Of a stretch of DNA of 61,586 nt, positions 44,323-52,660 are shown piece by piece. The notes beneath the pieces are model-generated. The model did not search any database and was not told where the DNA came from. It was given only the letters and a program-made list of their open reading frames with translations. How positions within the stretch are numbered: position 1 is the stretch's first letter; every line of letters starts with the position of its first letter. This DNA comes from WJMT01 sp964456985 (GTDB lineage: Bacteria; Acidobacteriota; Aminicenantia; Aminicenantales; Aminicenantaceae): contig CAYWDH010000013.1 of the NCBI GenBank assembly GCA_964456985.1, positions 1-61,586 of the forward strand. Direction: 5' to 3'. Made by a program: the position numbers and the translations under genes.

Positions 44323-44949
44323 TCAGACTTTCTCCGCTTTAAGAACCACAAATCCTCCTTTATTATACCCTTTTTTCAGAGTTTCGCCATCATTGATTTT
44401 TCCGGGGAAACGGAAGAGTGTTTGTCTTGAACCAATGAATTTGAAACCGGTTTCTTTAAACAATTTCAAGATTATCTCAGGAGAGAAAAAATGAGCGTGT
44501 TTGTAGAATTGGCTTCTCTGCCGTGATTTCTCGTAATCTTTTCCCAAGCGGCTGTTCTTGTTTATAAGGCCTGTTATGACCTTGCCGTTTTTTTTTAGAG
44601 TCCTCATTGATTCGCTAAGAACCTTAAAAACATCTTCCACAAAGCATAGTGTTACCATAATAAGGATAAAATGAAAAGTCTCCTTTTTAAATGGAAGTTC
44701 TTCTCCTTTAGCCTGAACAACCTGTATGTTTCTTTTCTTTGAGAGGCGGAGCATGTTTAGGGAGGGATCTATCCCAAACTCCACATGAAAAGGTTGGGAG
44801 AATCTTCCTGTGCCGACTCCTATTTCAAGCCCTTTCCCGGAAGGAATGAGCGCTTTTACAGCATTGAGCTCAGCTTTATATACAGATTCATTATCTTCAT
44901 ACCATTTGTCATATTCAATCCAGCTTTGGTCAAAGATTTTGCTGTTCAT
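44323..44949 (-). CDS. class I SAM-dependent methyltransferase
   Basis: A 208-residue cytoplasmic Rossmann-fold methyltransferase. Motif I is LEIGVGTGRFSQPF, followed by the acidic end of beta 2 (GIDPSLNML), GEELPFKKETFHFILI, and LKKNGKVITGLI at motif III. The C-terminal Lys-rich part and its small size fit the UbiE/BioC-like group (Methyltransf_11); the substrate is unknown. There is only a weak ribosome site before the ATG. It lies between the receiver-protein gene and ilvE on the same strand. Confidence 0.87.
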   Translation of the reverse strand: MNSKIFDQSWIEYDKWYEDNESVYKAELNAVKALIPSGKGLEIGVGTGRFSQPFHVEFGIDPSLNMLRLSKKRNIQVVQAKGEELPFKKETFHFILIMVTLCFVEDVFKVLSESMRTLKKNGKVITGLINKNSRLGKDYEKSRQRSQFYKHAHFFSPEIILKLFKETGFKFIGSRQTLFRFPGKINDGETLKKGYNKGGFVVLKAEKV

Positions 44950-45043
44950 CTCGTCTTAATGAACTCTATTATACTTTGAGTCACTATTATATAAAAATCA
45001 AATATGGAAGGCTCCTATGATTTTACTGAGAGGGCTCTTTTTT

Positions 45044-45412
45044 CTATTCCTTTAATATTCTTTCAATTGTGTGCAGAAGTTCGGATTCTGAGGGAGGTTT
45101 GGTGATGACATCACAGGTGCGTATTCTGCTCTTTGTTTTATCATCAAGCAGATGTATATTTCCTGTCAAATAAACAATAGGCACCTGGTACATGTTCCTT
45201 ATTTCATAGGACGCATCTATACCGGTTTTATCTCCTTTTAAAAAAATATCCATTATGATTACATCAGGTTCGTGTTCTAGGGCTGTTTTCACAGCATCTG
45301 AAGCGTTGGTTGCTATGGGAAGAACATGGTATCCTTTTTCCTCAAGCAGTATTTTCGTGTCAAGAGCAATGATGGCTTCGTCTTCAACGATGAGAACAGT
45401 GTTTTTTTTCAT
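45044..45412 (-). CDS. receiver-only response regulator
   Basis: A 122-residue CheY-like receiver domain without an output domain. The acidic pocket is E10/D11, the phosphoacceptor is D55 in VIIMDIFLKGDKTG, then a Thr in YLTGN and the conserved Lys in ITKPPSESELL. The start overlaps the kinase stop by 4 bp (ATGA), so it is the partner of that kinase. Single-domain regulators of this kind usually pass phosphate to another protein or act as a phosphate sink; the output is not in the window. Confidence 0.93.
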   Translation of the reverse strand: MKKNTVLIVEDEAIIALDTKILLEEKGYHVLPIATNASDAVKTALEHEPDVIIMDIFLKGDKTGIDASYEIRNMYQVPIVYLTGNIHLLDDKTKSRIRTCDVITKPPSESELLHTIERILKE

Positions 45413-47202
45413 TTATCTTCCGCAGGAAAATACACTTTAAATTGAGTCCCGTTTTCCCTTTTTGCTTCAAGAACACCGTCCAATTGTTCCGTAAGTAGAA
45501 TAACGAGCTTTAAACCCAGAGATTCGGTTTTTTTTACGTCAATATCCTCCGGAAGGCCTATTCCATTGTCCTTCACGGTCAGTTCAAAATGGGAGTTAGT
45601 CCGGCGGAAGAGAATGGACACGTTCCCTTTGTTTGCTTCCGGAAATGCATGCTTCAGTGAATTGGTCACAATCTCGTTTAATATCAGACCACAGGGGACA
45701 GCTTTGTTTATATCTAAGGAAATATCCTTGATTTTTATATCAATCGTGATATTTTTGTTTTCTGGGATGTATGATATAAGCCTCTTTGTCATGGATCTTA
45801 TGTAATTTTTCATATTGATACGGGAAAAGCTGTCTGCTTTGTAGAGATTTTCATGCACAAGGGCCATAGAATAGATCCGGTCAATGGACTCCTGAAAGGC
45901 TCTGAGAGCCTGTTCTTTATTTTTTATCTGTCTGCTTTGGATATGAAGCAGACTTGTGATCACATTGAGATTATTTTTAACCCGGTGGTGGATTTCCTTG
46001 AGCAAAATCTCTTTTTCCTTAAGATTTTTCTTAATAAGACTATCAGCTTTCTTACGTTGGGTAATGTCAATAACAACTCCGTCGATATAATCTATTTTTC
46101 CTTCACTGTCCCTGACTGCTTTATAGTTCGTTGAAACCCAGATGAAAGAACCATCCTTTTTTTTCTCAAGCGTCTCATATCCGAGAAGAAAATCTTTTTT
46201 TTCCAGTTCATCAAGCATCTTTTTACGATCAACGTATTGGGAATAAAAATCAACAGCAGAAACCTCAACTACCTCACCCTCGGAATCATAACCGTATATT
46301 TTTGCCATGGCCGGATTGGCAGATACGATTTTTCCTTGAGGAGTAGACCGGAAGATTCCTACAGGCAGGTTTGTTACCAGGGACCTGTAGCGTTTTTCGC
46401 TTTCCTTAAGCTTTGTCTCCCTTTTTTTGTGTTCCGTGACATCGAGCATGGAGACAACACTCTTTTTAGTGCCTGGGATCATCTCGATATTGAGCACAGT
46501 GTCTCTGATTTCACCTTTGGCATTGATCAAACGAACATCGTATCTTTTTGGGGAGGATTCAGGATCTTTTCTTCTTTGTTTGTGATGGTAAAGCATGGTT
46601 TCCAAATCTTCTTTCATAGCGAAATTGGTCCAGCTTTTACCCACAAGATAGGAGGCAGAATATCCTGTGACATTTTCACATTCTTTATTGGCGTTGATTA
46701 TGATGGTGTCTTCGTCGACTATGATTGCAGCTGTTCCTGTGGATTCGAAAATAGCCTTGTATTTTTTTTCGATCTTATCAAGAGCTTCCTCTGATTTCTT
46801 CTTTTCTGTCACATCAATAAAAAAGCCCACATTGCAGCTCCTGTTTTTTATCTTTACATTGGTAGTTGTGACGTTTGTGTATATTACTGTCCCGTCTTTT
46901 TTCAGCAAGGGAATATCGAAAGCGGTGAGCGTTTCAGCCTGGGCTTGAGATTTGAATTCGCGCAGCACTTCTTTAATGCTTTCTTTAGGATGGATATCCC
47001 GGATATTCATTTTTTTAAGCTCAGGTTTTGAATAACCAAGCATGTGACATACAGCCGGATTTGCGTAGAGAAGATCTTGTGAATGAATATCTGCGATAAG
47101 AATACCTATAGCGACTTTTTCGAATAAGTCATGGTAAGGAATTCTGTCTTCATGAAGGGATTGTCTGATCTTTCCTCTATTTGTTCCAGACAAATTGCTC
47201 AT
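45409..47202 (-). CDS. PAS-domain sensor histidine kinase (HisKA_2 type)
   Basis: A 597-residue cytoplasmic kinase with no clear TM helix. It has three PAS domains (about residues 20-145, 145-270, 270-395), each ending in a D-I/V-T-(E/Q)-(K/H/R)-K-type linker, then a HisKA_2 domain with the phosphorylated His in KEIHHRVKNNLNVI, and an ATPase domain with N-box NEIVTNSLKHAF and G-box DNGIGLPEDID. The HisKA_2 group commonly pairs with single receiver proteins, as here. The PAS set suggests redox, light or small-ligand sensing. An ATG at 47202 (or GTG at 47205) starts it. Confidence 0.93.
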   Translation of the reverse strand: MSNLSGTNRGKIRQSLHEDRIPYHDLFEKVAIGILIADIHSQDLLYANPAVCHMLGYSKPELKKMNIRDIHPKESIKEVLREFKSQAQAETLTAFDIPLLKKDGTVIYTNVTTTNVKIKNRSCNVGFFIDVTEKKKSEEALDKIEKKYKAIFESTGTAAIIVDEDTIIINANKECENVTGYSASYLVGKSWTNFAMKEDLETMLYHHKQRRKDPESSPKRYDVRLINAKGEIRDTVLNIEMIPGTKKSVVSMLDVTEHKKRETKLKESEKRYRSLVTNLPVGIFRSTPQGKIVSANPAMAKIYGYDSEGEVVEVSAVDFYSQYVDRKKMLDELEKKDFLLGYETLEKKKDGSFIWVSTNYKAVRDSEGKIDYIDGVVIDITQRKKADSLIKKNLKEKEILLKEIHHRVKNNLNVITSLLHIQSRQIKNKEQALRAFQESIDRIYSMALVHENLYKADSFSRINMKNYIRSMTKRLISYIPENKNITIDIKIKDISLDINKAVPCGLILNEIVTNSLKHAFPEANKGNVSILFRRTNSHFELTVKDNGIGLPEDIDVKKTESLGLKLVILLTEQLDGVLEAKRENGTQFKVYFPAEDK

Positions 47203-47269
47203 CACTTTTACGGATTTTCTTCCGTATTGTCCTCTGCATCCATAATCTTATGTGAAAAAAGCCTGTGGA

Positions 47270-47313
47270 GTCAATAAAAAGCTTTTCCAGAAGCAAGCCT
47301 GCTTCTGGGAAAG
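47270..47313 (-). terminator. rho-independent terminator (minus strand)
   Basis: Read on the minus strand: CTTTCCCAGAAGCA, loop, TGCTTCTGGAAAAG (14-bp stem with one G-U), then TTTTTATT. The stem occupies 47282-47313 and the T-tract 47273-47280. It follows the 47423-47944 gene, closing the metallocluster block. Confidence 0.75.
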
Positions 47314-47379
47314 AGAATTATTTGGTCTTTTTGTTAGAGGAAACGAACACACCGATGAGTCCTCCTAAGAGGAGATGTC

Positions 47380-47410
47380 AAAAACTATGATTGGATTATT
47401 TGTATCATAG
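47380..47410 (-). terminator. weak hairpin plus T-run just after stop codon
   Basis: CTATGAT and ATCATAG (47385-47391/47404-47410) pair around 12 bases, and on the minus strand TTTTT (47380-47384) follows at once. It starts 13 bp after the stop of the Cys-rich gene; weaker than the GC-richer terminator downstream. Confidence 0.45.
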
Positions 47411-47422
47411 CTGTATGGATTT

Positions 47423-47944
47423 TTATGATTTTAGGGTGAATTTCCAGGAACACATAATATCAGGCGGGTGAGGGTCCGGAGGACAGCACAGGCATTCTGT
47501 TTCGATCCTTGGGTCAATGGTTTGTGCAAAACCGCTGTATTCCACGATCCCGACCGGTTTACAGGGAAAATCAGGAAGCCCCTTTCGTTTTCTGGCATCC
47601 TGAACACGGCATTTGTTCATATTGAATATGCAGTGGGCAGGGCTTTGCTCCGCGATTTCCTGGACATTGATATGAGCGTAAAGCCTGAATTTGAGGGCCT
47701 GGATCAAGGCAGGAATTCCTCCTCCCGGCTTTATATCCAGTCTTTTCATGATTCTTCTGGCTTCTATGACTGTGAATTTTTCCCATGCCCTTCGGTCAAG
47801 CTCAATGGCTGTATCCATTCCCAGCTCTCTTTCTACAGCCTGAAACCACAAGCCGTCATGAGCAAGCCAGTTTTTGGAGGCATCCTTGAGAAGCTCAAGA
47901 AGTTCTTCCTTGGAGAGGTCTTTGATTTCTTTGATTTTCTTCAT
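47423..47944 (-). CDS. Cys-rich protein of unknown function (DUF6125-like)
   Basis: A 173-residue cytoplasmic protein. The first half is helical (KELLELLKDASKNWLAHDGLWFQAVERELGMDTAIELDRRAWEK is a recognisable stretch of the group at residues 13-57); the second half holds cysteines in C-X7-C (CIFNMNKC), a single C in DFPCKP, and the cluster ECLCCPPDPHPPDIMC. The pattern fits a metal- or cluster-binding protein found in anaerobic bacteria and archaea, probably DUF6125, but no function is known. The ATG overlaps the radical-SAM stop by 4 bp, so the two are coupled, and terminators follow. Confidence 0.65.
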   Translation of the reverse strand: MKKIKEIKDLSKEELLELLKDASKNWLAHDGLWFQAVERELGMDTAIELDRRAWEKFTVIEARRIMKRLDIKPGGGIPALIQALKFRLYAHINVQEIAEQSPAHCIFNMNKCRVQDARKRKGLPDFPCKPVGIVEYSGFAQTIDPRIETECLCCPPDPHPPDIMCSWKFTLKS

Positions 47945-48891
47945 TTATTCCCTTTATCCGCTTTTATATTTGGTTCATAGTATTCTTTGTTCTCATAGGT
48001 GACGGCTTTTATTTTGCCGTCTCTTTTAAGTATGTCAATGTACTTAAGGACTTCGTTCTTATGCCTTCCCAAGGAATCAGAAATATCCTCTAGCGTTACA
48101 GGCCTTCTGCCTATCATATCAAGGATGATACTGTGAAGATTTTCTTCTTCCGGAGTGAGTCCCTTTCTTTTAAAGGGAGCCACGATTTCGCAATTTTTCC
48201 CCAAGGTCTTTTTTATTTTTTCTATTTTTTCCAGGGTTAACGGGTGGGCGTATTTTTCAGACGGTGGGCGGATAACCGTGTTAAGCTGGACTTTATCTGG
48301 CTTTATTTCATTGACTGCCTGTCTTAGAGCTTTTATATGTGCGTCGGAATCATTGATTCCTTTTGCAAAAATGATTTCCAGCCACAGATCTCCTTTGAAT
48401 TCTTCCCGGAATTTCTTAATCCCCTCAATGATTCTTTTTATTTTCAGTGAGGGATGAGGCCGGTTTATATTCTCAAAAACATCCTGGGTAGCGGCATCCA
48501 GAGAGGGAACGACAAGGTCTGCTTCTTTTAATGACTCTCTGACTTTCTTTTTAGTAAGCAGAGTGCTGTTTGTCAGCACAGCCACCGGGATGTCTGTGAA
48601 CTTTTTTATTTCTTTAATAAGAGATCTTATTTTGGAGTTTAGAGTGGGTTCTCCTGAGCCTGAAAAGGTTATGTAATCTATGCGCGAAGCTGTGTTTATC
48701 CTTTTTTTTATCTGGGATATGATCGCTTTTTTAGGAAAGTAGTCTTTGATTTCAGTTGTTTTTTTTGTGGTAGGACCCAGCTGGCAGTAGATACAGTCAA
48801 GGGTGCATACCTTAAAGGGAATGATATCCACTCCCAGGGAAAGGCCCAACCTTCTGGAAGGCACAGGACCGTAGACATATGATTTTTTCAT
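47941..48891 (-). CDS. radical SAM protein with C-terminal winged helix
   Basis: A 316-residue radical SAM enzyme. It begins with YVYGPVPSRRLGLSLGVD and has the 4Fe-4S motif CTLDCIYC (CX4CX2C as counted here), then ITFSGSGEPTLN for SAM binding and DLVVPSLDAA. The first ~230 residues resemble the MoaA-like wing of TYW1-related/anaerobic activator-like proteins of this group. The C-terminal ~65 residues (RRPVTLEDISDSLGRHKNEVLKYIDILKRDGKIKAV, residues ~250-300) form a winged helix. The ATG is 4 bases after the DUF6485 stop. Reaction unknown; association with cluster-handling genes suggests maturation or redox regulation. Confidence 0.85.
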   Translation of the reverse strand: MKKSYVYGPVPSRRLGLSLGVDIIPFKVCTLDCIYCQLGPTTKKTTEIKDYFPKKAIISQIKKRINTASRIDYITFSGSGEPTLNSKIRSLIKEIKKFTDIPVAVLTNSTLLTKKKVRESLKEADLVVPSLDAATQDVFENINRPHPSLKIKRIIEGIKKFREEFKGDLWLEIIFAKGINDSDAHIKALRQAVNEIKPDKVQLNTVIRPPSEKYAHPLTLEKIEKIKKTLGKNCEIVAPFKRKGLTPEEENLHSIILDMIGRRPVTLEDISDSLGRHKNEVLKYIDILKRDGKIKAVTYENKEYYEPNIKADKGNK

Positions 48892-48895
48892 GGTT

Positions 48896-49099
48896 TCAGA
48901 CTTTGTCCTTGTAGATCTCGATAAATCTTTTGAGTGAGCGATCAAATGTTTTTTCCACATCATCGGGAAAAAGGCAGGCGGGCAGTTCCTTCATGCTCCA
49001 GTGGTATTGGATGCACTCGCAGCAGATTCCTTTTCTGCTGCAGGGTTCATAAGTACAGTTGCATTTCTGCATATTATTACTGCGTTGGCATTCCTCCAT
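48896..49099 (-). CDS. DUF6485-type small Cys-rich protein
   Basis: A 67-residue protein with cysteines arranged as CNCTYEPCSRKGICCEC plus one in PACLF, then FPDDVEKTFDRSLKRF. This arrangement matches the DUF6485 family, small proteins in anaerobes thought to bind zinc or iron. GAGGAG precedes the ATG. It lies 30 bp after the NifU-like gene and 4 bp ahead of the radical-SAM gene, within the metallocluster block. Function unknown. Confidence 0.75.
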   Translation of the reverse strand: MEECQRSNNMQKCNCTYEPCSRKGICCECIQYHWSMKELPACLFPDDVEKTFDRSLKRFIEIYKDKV

Positions 49100-49129
49100 A
49101 ACGTTCTCCTCAGATTGTATGGGATTTGT

Positions 49130-49597
49130 TCATTTTCTGTAATGTTTTTTCCAGGGGCTGTTCCTATGATATAAATAATCAGCCAGGGCCCTTCTCATGG
49201 CTTCGGAAGCGAGGTCTGCACAGTGCAGGTGATCTTTTGGCAGACCATCCAGACGTTTTATGATTTCATTGGCATTGACCAGTCCTAGGACTTTTGTGAA
49301 AGGCTTCCCTCTTGCCATTTCAGCGGCTGTACTGCCGCAGGCTATGGTGGCCCCGCATCCGTCTGAAAAAAAAGTGGCTTCAGTAATGATATCATTTTTT
49401 ACTTTTATGAAGATTTCCATTGTGTCACCGCATGTGCCCTTGACTTGAGCGTATCCGTCCGGATCCGACATCTTATCCATGTATTTAGGATTTTCCCAGA
49501 GTTCTATGACTTTATCGCTGTAATACTTTCTGTACTGGTCAATGATCTGTTCCTGAAGTTTATGAGCGAATTCGTCTACGTTTTTGTTTTTTGTCAT
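49130..49597 (-). CDS. NifU/IscU-type iron-sulfur scaffold protein
   Basis: A 155-residue scaffold of the IscU/NifU N-terminal fold on which [2Fe-2S]/[4Fe-4S] clusters are built. The three ligand cysteines are in GTCGDTMEI, DGCGATIACGS and HLHCADLAS, the order and spacing of NifU-type scaffolds. It has an N-terminal helical stretch of about 40 residues (YRKYYSDKVIELWENPKY) that is longer than in classical IscU. No cysteine desulfurase lies nearby. GGAG is close to the ATG. It belongs to the minus-strand metallocluster series. Confidence 0.88.
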   Translation of the reverse strand: MTKNKNVDEFAHKLQEQIIDQYRKYYSDKVIELWENPKYMDKMSDPDGYAQVKGTCGDTMEIFIKVKNDIITEATFFSDGCGATIACGSTAAEMARGKPFTKVLGLVNANEIIKRLDGLPKDHLHCADLASEAMRRALADYLYHRNSPWKKHYRK

Positions 49598-49662
49598 GAC
49601 TCCATCTTATAGTACAAATTTGGATTTTCTTCAACCTGATTCACATGAGCTTGGGTTCTCTA

Positions 49663-50430
49663 TCAGCCGGCGTTTTTAAGCAGGATTTCGATTTTATCCC
49701 TCAGCTCCTGCATTGTGAAGTTATACCGTCGCTTGAGCCTGCCAAGAGTTTCGGTGCTGGGGATATTTATGGGCATCCCCATTTCTTTGAGAATGGTTGA
49801 TTTTGGAATTCCTGTTTTCTCTTCAAGCTCTCGAAGCGAGGTCTGACCTGTTATAAGGATGCCGGTTTCATGTTCATCAAGCCGTCCTCTGGTCAATTTT
49901 GGTTCTTCCTTATGTTCTTGAACAGGAACTTGTTGCTGTGCCGGTTGTTCTTCATCTTCTTTTTTTTGAAGGTGTTGGTTTTTTTTCTTTGGGATTACGG
50001 ATTCTCCTGTTACCTGTTTTTCTGTAACAACAATGTTGCGGTCTCTTCCTGACCTTGTTCCGAATTCAGCGTATTTTTCCGCGTTTTTAGTGGAGAAGAG
50101 CCATAATATCAGGGGAAGAAGTAGAGCAAGGACAACAATTCCAAGAAGAGCGCTCCCCCAACCTTTTTTGAATATTTTTTTTGTACACGATTTGATCCAG
50201 TCCCAAGTGAGAATCAGATGGATTATTATGAGCACGGCAAAGGCGATTGAAATGTAGAAGTGAAGGTGCCCCCATTGATGTGTGTGAAGTCCCAAAAAAT
50301 ACTTTTTGGATATGTCGGCGACAGGGCCTTCTGCGAGAAAAAATCCCTGTAGGAATCCTATACCGGCCAGGCCCACAATACATATGAATAAAAGAGCATC
50401 TATGAGATATTTTAACCTAATTTTAGTCAT
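49663..50430 (-). CDS. DUF4405 membrane protein with C-terminal helical domain
   Basis: A 255-residue membrane protein. Three to four TM helices in the first ~115 residues contain histidines placed like haem ligands of cytochrome b561-type domains (LHTHQWGHLHFYISIAFAVLIIIH), as in DUF4405. Residues 115-185 form a charged, Gln/Lys/Glu-rich linker. The C-terminal ~65 residues (TSLRELEEKTGIPKSTILKEMG... RLKRRYNFTMQELRDKI) make a small two-repeat helical domain often found on membrane Fe-S proteins. It may be an electron-transfer component for the neighbouring cluster proteins; unproven. GGGAGG precedes the ATG. Confidence 0.75.
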   Translation of the reverse strand: MTKIRLKYLIDALLFICIVGLAGIGFLQGFFLAEGPVADISKKYFLGLHTHQWGHLHFYISIAFAVLIIIHLILTWDWIKSCTKKIFKKGWGSALLGIVVLALLLPLILWLFSTKNAEKYAEFGTRSGRDRNIVVTEKQVTGESVIPKKKNQHLQKKEDEEQPAQQQVPVQEHKEEPKLTRGRLDEHETGILITGQTSLRELEEKTGIPKSTILKEMGMPINIPSTETLGRLKRRYNFTMQELRDKIEILLKNAG

Positions 50431-50466
50431 TTTATGCCTCCCTTTTCAGTCTTATGATTAATGACA

Positions 50467-51183
50467 TCAGATCGATATCTTTGTTCCCACTCCTATAGGC
50501 ATGTAATCTTCCCCGTAAAACTCGCTGAACAGTTCCCTGGCTTCTTTCCCTGAACAGTGCGAAGGACCGGTTTTTTTAACGCCTAATTTCTTAAAGGAAC
50601 GGATGATTTCTTTGATTTCCTGATTATCGAATCCGCTGAGATGAAATCCTCCGAATACAAGATAGATCTCTTTTTTTGTTGTATCTTTGACTGTTTCTAT
50701 AATGTTCACTATTCGAGGATGGGCGCAACCGGTGAGGAGCACAATTCCCTTATCAGAATCAAGGATAAGGCCCTGTTCATTGATCCATCCTGAGATAATT
50801 CCGGTTGAATACACATTTGTTAGGATCTTCTGATAGGATTTTATATTGACATAAGAGGCGCCTTGTTTTGTGATCGAATCTTTAAAGGGTGATGGGAAGA
50901 AATCCGGAAGATAGACGGTAATATCTGGATTTTCTCTTAGGAGGGCTGAAAGCCCACCCGTGTGGTCTTTGTGGGAATGAGAAAGGACCACTATTTCGAC
51001 GTCCTGTGGATCGATGCCAAGTCCACTCATATTGGAGAGAAGGATGTTTCCGTTTGTGCCCGTATCAAAGAGAATATTTTTTTCAGCTCCCCGTATAAAG
51101 CATGAAAATCCCCAGTCCGTTTGTAAAGCTGGATCAAAAGGATTGTTGTCATAAACAACAGTGAGATTAAAATTTTTGTTCAT
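50467..51183 (-). CDS. metallo-beta-lactamase-fold protein
   Basis: A 238-residue MBL-fold protein with the metal motif SHSHKDHTGG and later ligands in TGCAHPRI and GGFHLSG, plus GPSHCSGKEA. The sequence groups with the large family that includes the archaeal 7,8-dihydropterin-6-methyl-4-(beta-D-ribofuranosyl)aminobenzene 5'-phosphate synthase-like enzymes. The ATG at 51183 shares its A with the stop of the small zinc-ribbon gene (TAATG), a strong sign of coupling, so the longer N-terminus starting at 51216 is rejected. Likely cytoplasmic; substrate unknown. Confidence 0.88.
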   Translation of the reverse strand: MNKNFNLTVVYDNNPFDPALQTDWGFSCFIRGAEKNILFDTGTNGNILLSNMSGLGIDPQDVEIVVLSHSHKDHTGGLSALLRENPDITVYLPDFFPSPFKDSITKQGASYVNIKSYQKILTNVYSTGIISGWINEQGLILDSDKGIVLLTGCAHPRIVNIIETVKDTTKKEIYLVFGGFHLSGFDNQEIKEIIRSFKKLGVKKTGPSHCSGKEARELFSEFYGEDYMPIGVGTKISI

Positions 51184-51359
51184 TATCTGGTCATCATAGC
51201 TCCGCATTTGGGGCATTTGATCTGGTTGCAGGGTGTTCCTCTTTTATGGGGCACTTTTGTCCCGCACGACGGGCAGACACACTGCCCTCCCGGGCCTAAA
51301 CCCTGGCCCCCTCTTCCTCCGCGGCCGCCGCCGACTTGTCTTTGATTTCCTTGCTGCAT
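51183..51359 (-). CDS. small Gly-rich zinc-ribbon protein (58 aa)
   Basis: A short gene easily missed. The product starts MQQGNQRQVGGGRGGRGGQG, has a Gly-rich half (residues 10-26) and then four cysteine pairs/singles: CVCPSC, TPCNQ and KCPKC, ending AMMTR. Two CXXC pairs (CPSC and CPKC) should bind one zinc or iron. GGGGG lies before the ATG, and the stop overlaps the next gene's ATG as TAATG. It lies between the CGGC-protein gene and the MBL gene of the metallocluster block. Function unknown; related small proteins accompany Mrp/NifX genes in anaerobes. Confidence 0.78.
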   Translation of the reverse strand: MQQGNQRQVGGGRGGRGGQGLGPGGQCVCPSCGTKVPHKRGTPCNQIKCPKCGAMMTR

Positions 51360-51370
51360 TTCATCCCCCT

Positions 51371-51814
51371 TTAATTATAGTCCTCCATTATTTTTCGGTC
51401 CTCTTCCATTAAATGTCCTGCGATTTCTTTCATTTTTGTTTTTTCCCAAAAAGTGAGTTTTTCATGGGCTTTCAAATATTTTAATGGGATCGGATGTGTT
51501 CCTATGATTACCGGGACATCATAGTATTTTTCGATGAACTGCTTGAAATGACGGATCCGGGGACAGGGAGGGTAACCCACCACCAAGCCCGTTGCTAAGT
51601 GGATGACTTCAGCTCCATTTTTTATCATCTCTTCCGGAACATACTCCACATTTCCTCCGGGGCATCCTCCGCAGTAAGAATATCCCACCACTTCAACAGG
51701 CTCATCCTTTGGATATAGGGAAAACCCTCCGACTCTTTCTTTGAGAGCCCTGAAGCATTTTCCCCCTCCACAGGTCTGGTACCGCCCGCAGATGATGATG
51801 CCGATTTTTTTCAT
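51371..51814 (-). CDS. CGGC-domain protein
   Basis: A 147-residue protein of the CGGC-domain family. Cysteines are in IICGRYQTCGGGKCFRAL, GYSYCGGCPGGNVEYV (the naming CGGC) and YPPCPRI, followed by GTHPIPLKYL. The family is thought to bind metal or an Fe-S cluster; function is unproven. AAAGGAG precedes the ATG. It follows the Mrp-type ATPase gene by 27 bp and is 11 bp ahead of the small zinc-ribbon gene; the whole run is on one strand. Confidence 0.87.
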   Translation of the reverse strand: MKKIGIIICGRYQTCGGGKCFRALKERVGGFSLYPKDEPVEVVGYSYCGGCPGGNVEYVPEEMIKNGAEVIHLATGLVVGYPPCPRIRHFKQFIEKYYDVPVIIGTHPIPLKYLKAHEKLTFWEKTKMKEIAGHLMEEDRKIMEDYN

Positions 51815-51841
51815 AATATCTCCTTTACTACGACTTCTCTA

Positions 51842-52660
51842 TTATGATTTTTTTAATTCTATAATTTTATCCACGATTTTCATGAAAGCCTTGCTGGCTA
51901 CTGAGTCGGGATGCTTGTCAAGGAAAGATTTTCCTTCATCTCCCAATGATACGATTTCAGGTTCTATAGGGATACTGCCGAGAAAAGGAACTCTCATTTG
52001 TTTGGCCGCTTTTTCTCCTCCCCCCTCTTTGAAGAGGTTTATTTTGTGTTTACATTTCGGGCAAATCAATCCGCTCATGTTTTCAACGATCCCATACACT
52101 TCCAGATTTAATTTTCTGGCAAATGCAACGGCTTTTCTGGAGTCCATCAAAGACACTTCCTGGGGAGTAGTCACAACAATGGCCCCTGTAGCAGGAATCA
52201 ACTGCGCTACGGAAAGGGGCTCGTCCCCTGTGCCGGGCGGAGAATCTATGATCAGCCAGTCCAGGTTTCCCCAGGCCACATCCCCTATAAACTGCTGGAT
52301 CGCTTTCATCTTCATAGGACCCCGCCATATGACAGGAAGGTCCTGATTTTCAAGCAAAAAAGACATGGAGACGAGAGAGAGGTTCTCAGTTACGGGGACA
52401 GGTATGATGGCCTCTGATGAGGCCTGTATTTTCTTGTTCTCCACTCCCATCATTTTTGCCAGGTTAGGCCCGTGTATGTCCACATCCAGCAGGCCTACTT
52501 TAAGTCCCTTTTTGGCAAAGGCGAGGCCCAGATTGGCAGAAACAGTGCTTTTCCCGACGCCTCCTTTACCGCTGAAAACAAGAACGCGGTTTTTTATGGT
52601 CTCCAGTCTCTTTGTGACTTTTTCCCTTTCTTTTTTAATATTATCATCTTGATTTGCCAT
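51842..52660 (-). CDS. mrp: Mrp/NBP35-type ATP-binding Fe-S carrier
   Basis: A 272-residue P-loop ATPase of the Mrp/ApbC/NBP35 group that carries Fe-S clusters to target proteins. The deviant Walker A is SGKGGVGKST, followed by GLLDVDIHGPNLAKMMG, IIDSPPGTGDEP, and the C-terminal CPKC that bridges a cluster between two monomers. It lacks the N-terminal MIP18-like domain of longer Mrp proteins. The ATG overlaps the stop of the NifX-domain gene (TAATG). It is probably the cluster-transfer step for the adjacent cofactor-binding proteins. Confidence 0.93.
   Translation of the reverse strand: MANQDDNIKKEREKVTKRLETIKNRVLVFSGKGGVGKSTVSANLGLAFAKKGLKVGLLDVDIHGPNLAKMMGVENKKIQASSEAIIPVPVTENLSLVSMSFLLENQDLPVIWRGPMKMKAIQQFIGDVAWGNLDWLIIDSPPGTGDEPLSVAQLIPATGAIVVTTPQEVSLMDSRKAVAFARKLNLEVYGIVENMSGLICPKCKHKINLFKEGGGEKAAKQMRVPFLGSIPIEPEIVSLGDEGKSFLDKHPDSVASKAFMKIVDKIIELKKS

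Noticed and set aside
46237..46794. Plus-strand frame of 185 codons opposite the histidine kinase
   Set aside because: Antisense to PAS domains that are clearly coding; no ribosome site and odd composition.
47350..47390. CCGATGAGTCCTC...AAAAAC resembling a hammerhead ribozyme core
   Set aside because: The invariant CUGANGA is changed to CCGAUGA, the GAAA box is not in the right place, and no three-stem arrangement with a cleavage site can be drawn.
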